DNA of 64,000 bases from Vibrio celticus (GTDB lineage Bacteria > Pseudomonadota > Gammaproteobacteria > Enterobacterales > Vibrionaceae), in the NCBI RefSeq assembly GCF_024347335.1, contig NZ_AP025463.1, forward strand, positions 3,100,001-3,164,000, given 5' to 3'. Position numbers and translations under genes: made by a program. The notes beneath the pieces were generated by a model that was not told where the DNA came from, did no database searches, and was given only the letters and a program-made list of their open reading frames with translations. Each line of letters opens with the position of its first letter. Positions within the stretch are counted from its first letter, which is position 1. This document shows positions 53,910 to 61,685 of the stretch, piece after piece.

Positions 53910-53987
53910 ACTTACCCCCTATATAGTGGGGTAAGTCACAGAAAACCGATATTGAATCAAAATCTTTTAGTCATAAAATGACTAAAA
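53910..53987 (+). promoter_or_regulatory. Pyruvate kinase leader with two perfect inverted repeats
   Basis: In the 429-bp gap, ACTTACCCC (53910-53918) pairs with GGGGTAAGT (53928-53936), and TTTTAGTCA (53965-53973) pairs with TGACTAAAA (53979-53987). Neither has a terminator-like T tract. I find no reading frame in the gap; no perfect Cra (FruR) palindrome is visible. Confidence 0.55.
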
Positions 53988-54131
53988 TTGATGAAAGACT
54001 TACAACTCTGAAGGACATATTGGAAATCCCGCGCTTTTACACAACAGGCACAAAATGTTGATGTAGCGGACCAATCTTCAGAACTTAAATAAATTTCAAA
54101 TTGTAACAATACTTACCGGAGAGTACCTTCC

Positions 54132-55544
54132 ATGAAAAAGACCAAAATCGTATGTACGATTGGCCCTAAAACTGAATCTGTAGAGAAGCTAACTGAACTA
54201 GTAGATGCTGGCATGAACGTTATGCGTCTTAACTTCTCTCACGGTGATTTCGCAGAGCACGGCACTCGTATCGCGAACTTCCGTAAAGTAATGGAAAACA
54301 AAGGTGAGCAACTTGCTATCCTTCTAGATACTAAAGGTCCAGAAATCCGTACTATCAAACTTGAAGATGGTAACGACGTAGATCTAGTAGCTGGTCAAGA
54401 GTTCACTTTCACAACTGACGCAACAGTTGTTGGTAACAAAGACGTAGTAGCAGTAACTTACCTAGGTTTCGCTAAAGACCTAACAGCGGGTAACACTATC
54501 CTTGTTGATGACGGCCTAATCGAAATGGAAGTTATCGCAACAACAGAAACTGAAGTTAAGTGTAAAGTTCTTAACAACGGTGCTCTAGGCGAAAACAAAG
54601 GTGTTAACCTTCCTGGCGTTTCTGTTCAACTTCCAGCTCTTTCTGAGAAAGACAAAGCTGACCTTAAGTTTGGTTGTGAGCAAGGCGTAGATTTCGTTGC
54701 TGCTTCTTTCATCCGTAAAGAAGAAGACGTTAAAGAAATCCGTGAGCTTCTAAACGCTAACGGCGGCGAGAACATCCACATCATTTCTAAGATTGAAAAC
54801 CAAGAAGGTGTAGATAACTTCGATTCAATCCTTGAAGCTTCTGACGGCATCATGGTTGCTCGTGGTGACCTAGGTGTTGAAATCCCAGCTGAAGAAGTAA
54901 TCTTCGCTCAGAAGATGATGATCGAGAAGTGTAACCGTGCACGTAAGATGGTTATCACTGCAACTCAAATGCTTGACTCTATGATCAGCAACCCACGTCC
55001 AACTCGTGCAGAAGCGGGTGACGTTGCGAACGCAATCATGGATGGTACTGATGCAGTAATGCTTTCTGGTGAAACTGCTAAAGGTAAGTACCCAGTTGAA
55101 GCTGTTACTATCATGGCTCAAATCGCGAACCGTACTGATTCAGCTCTTAAAGCTGAGCTAGGTTCTCGTCTAGACAGCCCACGTCTACGCATCACTGAAG
55201 CAGTATGTAAAGGCGCTGTAGACACAGCAGAGAAGCTAGCTGCTCCTCTAATCGTTGTTGCAACTGAAGGCGGTAAGTCTGCACGTTCAGTACGTAAGTA
55301 CTTCCCAACTGCAAACATCCTAGCTCTAACAACTAACGAAAAGACAGCTGCACAGCTAGTTCTTACTAAAGGTGTTAAGCCAGTTCTTGTTGACTCTATC
55401 GAGAACACAGACGCGTTCTACATCAACGGTAAAGAAATTGCTCTACAATCTGGCCTAGGTAACAAAGGCGACATCGTAGTTATGGTTTCTGGTGCTCTAG
55501 TAGCTTCTGGTACTACAAACACGGCATCTGTTCACGTTCTATAA
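54132..55544 (+). CDS. pykF: Pyruvate kinase (type I, PykF-like)
   Basis: Pyruvate kinase makes pyruvate and ATP from phosphoenolpyruvate. The 470-residue protein has MKKTKIVCTIGPKTESVEKL, the nucleotide/metal segment RLNFSHGDFAEHG, the catalytic Lys in HIISKIENQEGVDNFD (near 216-231), MVARGDLGVEIP, and the ATQMLDSMISNPRPTRAE signature. The length and composition match the fructose-1,6-bisphosphate-activated PykF. The codon use is strongly biased to favoured codons, pointing to high expression. TTACCGGAGAG precedes the ATG. Confidence 0.96.
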   Translation: MKKTKIVCTIGPKTESVEKLTELVDAGMNVMRLNFSHGDFAEHGTRIANFRKVMENKGEQLAILLDTKGPEIRTIKLEDGNDVDLVAGQEFTFTTDATVVGNKDVVAVTYLGFAKDLTAGNTILVDDGLIEMEVIATTETEVKCKVLNNGALGENKGVNLPGVSVQLPALSEKDKADLKFGCEQGVDFVAASFIRKEEDVKEIRELLNANGGENIHIISKIENQEGVDNFDSILEASDGIMVARGDLGVEIPAEEVIFAQKMMIEKCNRARKMVITATQMLDSMISNPRPTRAEAGDVANAIMDGTDAVMLSGETAKGKYPVEAVTIMAQIANRTDSALKAELGSRLDSPRLRITEAVCKGAVDTAEKLAAPLIVVATEGGKSARSVRKYFPTANILALTTNEKTAAQLVLTKGVKPVLVDSIENTDAFYINGKEIALQSGLGNKGDIVVMVSGALVASGTTNTASVHVL

Positions 55545-55570
55545 GAATGAACCGATTCGCATAAAATATA

Positions 55571-55597
55571 AAAGAGGGCTTCGGCCCTCTTTTTTTA
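55571..55597 (+). terminator. Terminator after pyruvate kinase
   Basis: AAAGAGGGC and GCCCTCTTT pair around a UUCG loop, followed by a T run. Confidence 0.95.
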
Positions 55598-55732
55598 TGA
55601 AACAAAATCTTGCCTAACTTTTCAGTACGCTGTATTATCAATCACAATAGAACTACGTACTGTTAACTTCCAATTGGCTCTTTCTAAGAGACGGAATAGC
55701 AGACTAGAAATCATATATAGATGAGGTTTGTA

Positions 55733-56392
55733 ATGTCTAGTCCTACGCTCACTGACAAAGTATCAAAGATGATTCGCCAAGATATTCTTAATGGTGAGTT
55801 AACCCCAGGCCAAAAGCTCGTTGTTGCAGATCTAAAAGCACGCTACAACGTCGGCGCATCTCCTATTCGCGAAGCTTTGGTACAGTTATCTTGGAGCAAA
55901 TACGTAAAGCTAGAGCCACAAAAAGGCTGCTGGGTATCTCCTGTATCAAAGAAAGAACTGAATGACCTATACGAAAGCCTTCGTGTTGTATCATCGGTTC
56001 TGCTTAAAAAAGCGATTGCAGCAGGTGATGAGAGCTGGGAACTGGATGTACTAACGTCTTACCATAAACTATCGCGAGTACAGTACGTATCTGAAGAGTT
56101 TGATTGTGTAGAATGGGAAGAGCGCCACCAGCAATTCCATGTCGCACTACTTGAAGGTGCAGACTCAGAGAACATGTTTAAGTTCTTTGATGACCTAATT
56201 AACCAAGTGAAACGTTACCGCTTCCTCGCTATGTCTGCAGAAAGCGCATCTGATGATCTGTTCAATATTGATGAACACGAAATGATCATGAAACTAGTAC
56301 TCTCTAAGAATGTAGAACAAGCAACAGAACTGCTTGATCAACACTTACTAGGTTCAATGAAACGAATTGAAGAAGTTATCGAAGCGGCATGA
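55733..56392 (+). CDS. GntR family regulator (FadR/FCD type)
   Basis: This is a 219-residue transcription factor from MSSPTLTDKVSKMIRQDILN, with GAGGTT 6-7 nt upstream; an ATG at 55721 lies at the ribosome site itself. The N-terminal winged helix has GELTPGQKLVVADLKARYNV and ASPIREALVQL (about 18-55). The C-terminal helical FCD domain (about 75-215) includes EERHQQFHVALLEGA and EHEMIMKLVLSKNVEQATELL. Metal-binding His residues typical of FCD are present at HQQFH and HE. The effector is unknown. It is followed by its own terminator. Confidence 0.9.
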   Translation: MSSPTLTDKVSKMIRQDILNGELTPGQKLVVADLKARYNVGASPIREALVQLSWSKYVKLEPQKGCWVSPVSKKELNDLYESLRVVSSVLLKKAIAAGDESWELDVLTSYHKLSRVQYVSEEFDCVEWEERHQQFHVALLEGADSENMFKFFDDLINQVKRYRFLAMSAESASDDLFNIDEHEMIMKLVLSKNVEQATELLDQHLLGSMKRIEEVIEAA

Positions 56393-56416
56393 TGCCAAGA
56401 TAGATTCTAACCAAAT

Positions 56417-56446
56417 AAAAACGGAGCCCAACGGCTCCGTTTTTTG
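56417..56446. terminator. Bidirectional terminator after the GntR gene
   Basis: AAAACGGAGCC and GGCTCCGTTTT form an 11-bp stem around CAAC. Confidence 0.93.
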
Positions 56447-56466
56447 TCTCCAGTACCACGACTGAA

Positions 56467-56598
56467 CTACCACCCAAAAAACTCTTTGTGGTGAGTATTG
56501 AGCAGCACAACCATAGGTAAAAAATACAATGCACTAAGCTGAAAGCCAAGAATGGCTAATGTGCCTATGGTTAACCTCACTAAAAAATCGACAAACAT
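56467..56598 (-). CDS. Unrecognised 43-residue membrane protein
   Basis: A short reading frame from ATG 56598 to TAG 56467 encodes 43 residues, beginning MFVDFLVRLTIGTLAILGFQ. It has one long hydrophobic stretch (about residues 9-33, broken by a single Gln and a Pro) and a hydrophilic tail LLNTHHKEFFGW, so probably one membrane helix. AGAGG stands 6 nt before the ATG, a good ribosome site, and the GntR terminator serves as its terminator in this direction. I do not recognise the family. A 376-bp upstream gap holds two perfect dyads that could control it. Confidence 0.65.
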   Translation of the reverse strand: MFVDFLVRLTIGTLAILGFQLSALYFLPMVVLLNTHHKEFFGW

Positions 56599-56751
56599 AC
56601 CACGCCTCTTTTAACCAGACTGTATGATCCCCAAACTCTTGCTCCAGCTAACCTAATTCTACTGCTGCCTTTCAAGTTATTGATAAGGCTAGCTAACCAG
56701 CTGAATTAAGTTAACGGTGTCATCCTTTTACATCTGGTAAACACTCTATTT

Positions 56752-56776
56752 ATTACATCGTTTTACACGATGTAAT
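56752..56776. promoter_or_regulatory. Perfect 9-bp inverted repeat upstream of the small membrane protein
   Basis: ATTACATCG (56752-56760) and CGATGTAAT (56768-56776) are separated by TTTTACA, about 150-180 bp upstream of the small gene. There is no T tract, so it looks like a protein-binding dyad rather than a terminator. Confidence 0.5.
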
Positions 56777-56829
56777 CTGAAGCAAAGTAGTTTACTTACC
56801 GTTCATTTTAGCTCAAATTTCCACCAACA

Positions 56830-56845
56830 TTAGACTTTAGTCTAA
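56830..56845. promoter_or_regulatory. Perfect 7-bp inverted repeat in the same gap
   Basis: TTAGACT (56830-56836) and AGTCTAA (56839-56845) are separated by TT. The remainder of 56599-56974 holds no further gene that I can support. Confidence 0.45.
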
Positions 56846-56974
56846 CTGTATAGATTTTGTGACACAGGTCGCTCAAAAGTGAGATTCCTAATAAAAAGAG
56901 GGAAAGGAAAAAGGAGTCGGGGCGCGACTTGAAGAGGTGAAGCAAATAGAAGGCAGGACTAGATAGAAGCGAAC

Positions 56975-58858
56975 CTAAGCGACATCATCATAGCTAGGAC
57001 ACATAGATACCGTATTACGGCCAGAGGATTTAGATTCGTAAAGCGCAACATCCGCACACTTGTATGAGCGAGTACTGTTACTGGTTAAATCCGTAAAGCC
57101 AACACTCACCGTTACCTTAGTTCCGGCGGCTAGCTCAATCTCGATTCGTAAGCGATCCAATACGCGCTTTGCTTCTGGCAGTGAGGTGTGTGGCATCAAG
57201 AGTGCAAACTCTTCTCCCCCGACACGTGCAACAAAGTCCGTCCCACGAAGGCTATCTTGCAGAAGCTTAGCAACACCAGCAATCACACGGTCACCTTCAT
57301 CGTGGCCAAGTTCATCATTGATTCGCTTGAAGTTATCGATGTCGACTAAGGCTAAGCAAGTGGTCGCTTCGTTCGGATAACGCTCAACCAAGCGAGAATA
57401 GTAGGCCAACTGCTCTTCGAATTTTCGTCGGTTCCAGAGGTTACTCAAAGAGTCACGTTCACTTAAGATCCTCAAACGCACCTCAAGCTCCTTCCTTACG
57501 GAAATATCAACCAACGAGGTGATGTAGTAACTGACTTTGCCCGAATTATTTTTGACCGCATGCACTCGCATGATCGCAGTAAAAGGAATACGCAGTTTGT
57601 TCTTACACTGAACCTCCCCTTCCCATACTTCTTCTTGCTCTAAATGACTCCAGATAGCCGAGCTTGAGAGTATTTGGTCGGTATTCTCAAGCAGCAACTG
57701 CAATGCATTCTGACCGATCACTTGTTTTTTGCAGTACCCAGTCATGTTCTCAAATTCGTTATTGATCATCATTGTGCGGTGCTGCTTGTCAGAGATCATC
57801 ACTGCCGACATACCATTCAATGCGGCGCGTGCCAATTTACTCTCTAGGCTTCGGCGTCGGTAGTGCGTCACCAGGTAAGCAAACGGGAAAGCGAATATCA
57901 GCACCGTAATCAGAACAATGATCTCTTCATGGGCCAAATCACCTAGATCACGCTCAGCCCGATCCATCAGTTGCTTTTGATTAAGTTGAATCAGTAAATG
58001 GACCTTTTGACTGTTCGCGAGCATAACCGTGTTAAAGGCAAACAAATTACCATCTTCAAAAACGTATCCCACCTGATCATTGGAGATCGCATCCCACGTC
58101 TTCGGCGCGATATTTTTCAGGTTGTAGCCTTTTCTTTCAGGAATAGAGTCTCCGAACAACTTACCGCTGTTGTTACTCGCGATGAAGTAGCCCGCTTCAT
58201 TGAGAACTTCTGCTCTAAGATCGTTATCTGGTGAAAAACTAAGACGCGACGATAGGCCCCATACATCGAGATTGATAACAAGATAGCCTACTCTTTTGTC
58301 AGGGGTTTCTACAGGGGTAAAGACACGAATTACCGGCGAATAAGGGAAGGTGACTTCACCATGCTCCGTTTCAAGCTCAATACCCCAACCGCCAATCTGT
58401 TCGCCTTCTAGTTTTTGAGCGTATTGGAAGTAGTTAGAATCCGACCTATCTTGCAGTTGCTGGGGTAACGTCACCCTACCGGTATCAGAGGAATAGTTAA
58501 CACGCACCAATTCTTTGCCAGTGACATCTAACAGATGAATTTGTGTATACCACTTCTGGTTCACGAGAACAGATTGCCAGACCTCTTCAAGTAGATGTTT
58601 AGTTTGGTCTGAGGGAGAAGAAGCAAAGTTAACCAAGCTCTGGCTATGACTGAGTAGCTCCATTACCGAGACTAACTGAGTCTTGAGAAGATCATAATCT
58701 CGCTTGGCATACACCAACTGATGAACAGCTTGCTTAGCTGAGTAGTCAAAACTCTGCTGTTTTACTTCTTTGTAACGCTGCAAATAATACAGACATACTG
58801 CAGAAGACAATATGATAGAGATAATCAGCAATGTAATTATTGATTTTTTATTTCGCAT
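56975..58858 (-). CDS. Membrane diguanylate cyclase with periplasmic sensor, PAS and GGDEF domains
   Basis: This protein makes cyclic di-GMP. The 627-residue protein has a membrane helix at about 7-24, a periplasmic sensor of about 270 residues (dCache-like by size and the LLDVTGKELVRVN and VGYLVINLDVWG strands), a second membrane helix (about 305-328), a PAS domain (about 340-455, MISDKQHRTMMINNEFENMTG), and a GGDEF domain with active-site GGEEF at 547-551. An RxxD product-inhibition site (RGTD) stands five residues before it. No EAL domain is present. It is downstream of ilvIH across a terminator and has its own promoter region. Confidence 0.93.
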   Translation of the reverse strand: MRNKKSIITLLIISIILSSAVCLYYLQRYKEVKQQSFDYSAKQAVHQLVYAKRDYDLLKTQLVSVMELLSHSQSLVNFASSPSDQTKHLLEEVWQSVLVNQKWYTQIHLLDVTGKELVRVNYSSDTGRVTLPQQLQDRSDSNYFQYAQKLEGEQIGGWGIELETEHGEVTFPYSPVIRVFTPVETPDKRVGYLVINLDVWGLSSRLSFSPDNDLRAEVLNEAGYFIASNNSGKLFGDSIPERKGYNLKNIAPKTWDAISNDQVGYVFEDGNLFAFNTVMLANSQKVHLLIQLNQKQLMDRAERDLGDLAHEEIIVLITVLIFAFPFAYLVTHYRRRSLESKLARAALNGMSAVMISDKQHRTMMINNEFENMTGYCKKQVIGQNALQLLLENTDQILSSSAIWSHLEQEEVWEGEVQCKNKLRIPFTAIMRVHAVKNNSGKVSYYITSLVDISVRKELEVRLRILSERDSLSNLWNRRKFEEQLAYYSRLVERYPNEATTCLALVDIDNFKRINDELGHDEGDRVIAGVAKLLQDSLRGTDFVARVGGEEFALLMPHTSLPEAKRVLDRLRIEIELAAGTKVTVSVGFTDLTSNSTRSYKCADVALYESKSSGRNTVSMCPSYDDVA

Positions 58859-58920
58859 TGCTAACTCAGATGAATGGAAGTGCAGCGCGGGATTATAGCA
58901 CTCTAAAAAATTAACAAAAT

Positions 58921-58946
58921 AAAAGCCGCTTAAAAAAGCGGCTTTA
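58921..58946 (-). terminator. Terminator after ilvIH
   Basis: AAAGCCGCTT (58922-58931) and AAGCGGCTTT (58936-58945) pair around AAAA, with TTATTTTG on the minus strand. Confidence 0.9.
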
Positions 58947-58971
58947 AAGTTATTTTTTAAAGACTTATCGT

Positions 58972-59466
58972 CTAGGCTTTCAACGCACGTTCGCCTCGTG
59001 CGATGCCAACAACACCACTTCGAGCTACTTCAAGCACTTCCGTCACTTCAGACAGTGCCTGAATGAAGGCATCCAGTTTCTCGCTCGTACCTGCCATTTG
59101 AACCGTATATTGAGAAGCCGTGACATCAACGATCTGACCACGGAAGATATCTGCTGTGCGCTTCACTTCTGCACGAGCAAAGCCGCTCGCACGAACTTTA
59201 ACCATCAACAGCTCACGTTCAATGTGCTCAAGCTCAGACACTTCTTGCACTTTAAGTACGTCGATTAGCTTATGTAGCTGTTTCTGAATCTGCTCAAGCT
59301 GCATTTCGCTCGAGTTAGTGGTGACGTTCAAACGAGACAGCGTCGGATCATCGGTTGGAGATACGTTCAAAGACTCGATGTTGTAGCCACGCTGAGAAAA
59401 CAAGCCAACCACACGAGAAAGCGCACCAGGTTGGTTTTCCATTAGTAGTGAAATAATGTGTCTCAT
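58972..59466 (-). CDS. ilvH: Acetolactate synthase III small (regulatory) subunit
   Basis: IlvH confers valine feedback inhibition on acetolactate synthase III. The 164-residue protein has an N-terminal ACT domain (MRHIISLLMENQPGALSRVV, GLFSQRGYNIESLNV) and a C-terminal domain (KRTADIFRGQIVDVTASQYT, EVLEVARSGVVGIARGERAL). It starts 1 nt after the ilvI stop, so the subunits are made together. Confidence 0.97.
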   Translation of the reverse strand: MRHIISLLMENQPGALSRVVGLFSQRGYNIESLNVSPTDDPTLSRLNVTTNSSEMQLEQIQKQLHKLIDVLKVQEVSELEHIERELLMVKVRASGFARAEVKRTADIFRGQIVDVTASQYTVQMAGTSEKLDAFIQALSEVTEVLEVARSGVVGIARGERALKA

Positions 59467-59467
59467 A

Positions 59468-61225
59468 TTATGTTCTCTCCGTTTTGCTTAGCCACATGTT
59501 ATCCATACCCTCGCCTTTGATCTGCATTGGGTATACGTGCTCGGTGTCATCCACACTAATATCGACAAATACCAAACGGTCTTTCATCGCTAGTGCTTTT
59601 TCCAAACCTGATTCCAGTTCATCCGGAGATGAAATGCGCATACCAACGTGGCCATAAGCCTCAGCGATAGCAGCAAAATCAGGAACAGAGTCCATATATG
59701 AGTTAGAGTAACGGCCTTGATAAACAATGTCTTGCCACTGTTTTACCATGCCTAGGAAACGGTTGTTGAGGTTAATAATCTTAACAGGAATATTGTATTG
59801 CAGCGCAGTCGACAGCTCTTGGATATTCATTTGAATACTGCCGTCACCGGTTACCACAACCACCTCTTCATCTGGCTTAGCAAACTTAACGCCCATACCA
59901 GCAGGCAGGCCAAAGCCCATCGTGCCTAGACCACCAGAGTTAATCCAACGACGTGGCTTGTTAAACGGGTAGTACAAAGCAGCAAACATTTGGTGTTGAC
60001 CTACATCAGAAGCAACATAAGCATCGCCATTGGTTACTTTATGCAGTGTTTCAATAACTTGTTGAGGTTTAATGCGCTCAGACGATTTCTCGTAAGCTAG
60101 GCAGTCACGCTCTTGCCACTGCTTGATTTCACTCCACCAGCTTTCAATCGCTTCTGCATCGTTAGTGCCGCCTTGCTCAACGAGCAAGTTGACCATGCTC
60201 TCCAGAACTTTTTCAGCAGAACCTACAATCGGTAGATCCACTTTTACGTTCTTAGAGATCGAAGATGGGTCGATATCAATGTGCATGATCTTCGCATCAG
60301 GGCAGTACTTATCTAGGTTATTAGTCGTTCGATCATCGAAACGTACACCAATACCAAAGATCAAATCCGCATTGTGCATCGCCATATTGGCTTCATACAA
60401 ACCATGCATGCCCAACATACCCAAAGAGTTCTTATGGGTGCCAGGGAAAGCGCCAAGCCCCATTAGGGTGCTTACCACAGGTAAATTCAGTGCCTCTGCT
60501 AATTTTAACAGCGGCTTATCCGCCTCAGAAATAACCGCACCACCACCGACATAAAGTACCGGCTTCTTCGCTTCAAGAAGGGCTTTTAATGCCTTTTTGA
60601 TCTGACCTTTATGACCCGTAACCGTTGGGTTATACGAACGCATTTTGATCGTTTCTGGGTATTCATAAGGAAGCTTGATTTGTGGGTTTAAGATGTCTTT
60701 CGGCAGATCAATAACCACAGGACCGGGACGTCCTGTCGTTGAAATATAGAATGCTTTTTTAACGACTTCAGGGATATCTTCCGCTTTCTTAACTAAGAAG
60801 CTGTGTTTAACGATCGGGCGTGATACACCCACGATGTCACACTCTTGGAAGGCGTCGTTACCTATAAGGTTATTTGGTACGTTACCAGAAATAACAATCA
60901 TTGGGATTGAGTCCATGTAGGCTGTTGCAATACCAGTAACGGTATTGGTCGCACCTGGACCAGAACACACAAGTACTACACCCGGTTTACCGGTAGAACG
61001 AGTATAGCCATCTGCCATGTGGGTAGCGGCTTGTTCGTGTCGCACTAATACGTGTTTAATTTCAGCAGTTTTAGCATGCAACGCATCGTAGATATCAAGT
61101 ACAGAACCACCTGGGTAACCAAAGATTTGTTCTACACCCTCTTCAATTAGAGACTGCACCACCATCTCAGCGCCGGATAACATTTCAGCGCCGGATGACA
61201 TGGCTGTTTCAGGTTTTGTTGTCAT
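59468..61225 (-). CDS. ilvI: Acetolactate synthase III large (catalytic) subunit
   Basis: IlvI is the TPP-dependent enzyme making acetolactate or acetohydroxybutyrate for branched-chain amino acids. I start at ATG 61225 (MTTKPETAMSSGAEMLSGAE, 585 residues) behind GAGGAG. TPP/Mg motif GDGSIQMNIQELSTALQY is near 435-452, the catalytic Glu in VLVRHEQAATHMADGY near 50-65, and VPNNLIGNDAFQECDIVG follows. An SGAEM pair near residues 11-20 reflects a small in-frame duplication. E. coli ilvIH is Lrp-regulated; the long upstream region here would allow that, but I cannot define Lrp sites. Confidence 0.97.
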   Translation of the reverse strand: MTTKPETAMSSGAEMLSGAEMVVQSLIEEGVEQIFGYPGGSVLDIYDALHAKTAEIKHVLVRHEQAATHMADGYTRSTGKPGVVLVCSGPGATNTVTGIATAYMDSIPMIVISGNVPNNLIGNDAFQECDIVGVSRPIVKHSFLVKKAEDIPEVVKKAFYISTTGRPGPVVIDLPKDILNPQIKLPYEYPETIKMRSYNPTVTGHKGQIKKALKALLEAKKPVLYVGGGAVISEADKPLLKLAEALNLPVVSTLMGLGAFPGTHKNSLGMLGMHGLYEANMAMHNADLIFGIGVRFDDRTTNNLDKYCPDAKIMHIDIDPSSISKNVKVDLPIVGSAEKVLESMVNLLVEQGGTNDAEAIESWWSEIKQWQERDCLAYEKSSERIKPQQVIETLHKVTNGDAYVASDVGQHQMFAALYYPFNKPRRWINSGGLGTMGFGLPAGMGVKFAKPDEEVVVVTGDGSIQMNIQELSTALQYNIPVKIINLNNRFLGMVKQWQDIVYQGRYSNSYMDSVPDFAAIAEAYGHVGMRISSPDELESGLEKALAMKDRLVFVDISVDDTEHVYPMQIKGEGMDNMWLSKTERT

Positions 61226-61284
61226 ATTGCTCTCCTCACCAGTTTCCAATCATATTTGGTGAACATGTTGGGCTGGTTTTTCAT
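61222..61284 (-). CDS. Possible 20-codon upstream frame overlapping the ilvI start
   Basis: ATG 61284 begins a 20-codon frame (MKNQPNMFTKYDWKLVRRAI) whose TGA stop overlaps the ilvI ATG (ATGA). There is no good ribosome site and no clear run of Ile, Val or Leu codons, so it is not an obvious attenuator peptide. It could couple translation to ilvI or be chance. Confidence 0.25.
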   Translation of the reverse strand: MKNQPNMFTKYDWKLVRRAI

Positions 61285-61610
61285 AGTCTAGGGCTTATTC
61301 GTAGCCTAATTCGAAATACTTCCACTTTTTCGGCTATGGCTGTCTGTCGTGATAACAACAAACAGTAATACGAAACAACTTTAACGCTTTATTATCATCT
61401 GGTCTAACACCTGTTATTCGGCAACTGTGCCAAAAAACCAACTATTAGCTCAAAGCATTAAATAAAACCCAACCCAGCCCACCATACTAGGTTTAAACAC
61501 TAGTTACCGAATAAAAAAAAGCACTTAATATTTCAATAGATCGCTATTTATCGATAAACCGCGAGCTTGCTGGTGTGCGCTTTCGCACATTGTGCTGTGT
61601 CATTAGATAC
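61285..61610 (-). promoter_or_regulatory. Upstream region of ilvIH
   Basis: This AT-rich 326-bp stretch has no supported gene. It contains a compact dyad TGTGCG/CGCACA around CTTT (61574-61589) near the fadD-side terminator. The length and A/T tracts are compatible with an Lrp-type promoter, which is inference. Confidence 0.4.
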
Positions 61611-61656
61611 AAAAAATCCCCCTAAAAATGCAATCACATTCGTAGGGGGATTTTTA
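61611..61656 (-). terminator. Terminator after the acyl-CoA ligase gene
   Basis: AAATCCCCCTA (61614-61624) and TAGGGGGATTT (61643-61653) pair with an inner AATG/CATT stem; a T run follows on the minus strand. Confidence 0.9.
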
Positions 61657-61685
61657 AACAACTGAAAATTTATCTAAGCAGAAAA

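Noticed and set aside
53703..54131. A Cra (FruR) operator before pyruvate kinase
   Set aside because: I looked for a TGAATCGATTCA-like palindrome and found only weak half-sites.
61285..61610. A transcription attenuator for ilvIH
   Set aside because: There is no leader peptide rich in Ile, Val or Leu codons and no terminator/antiterminator pair before ilvI.
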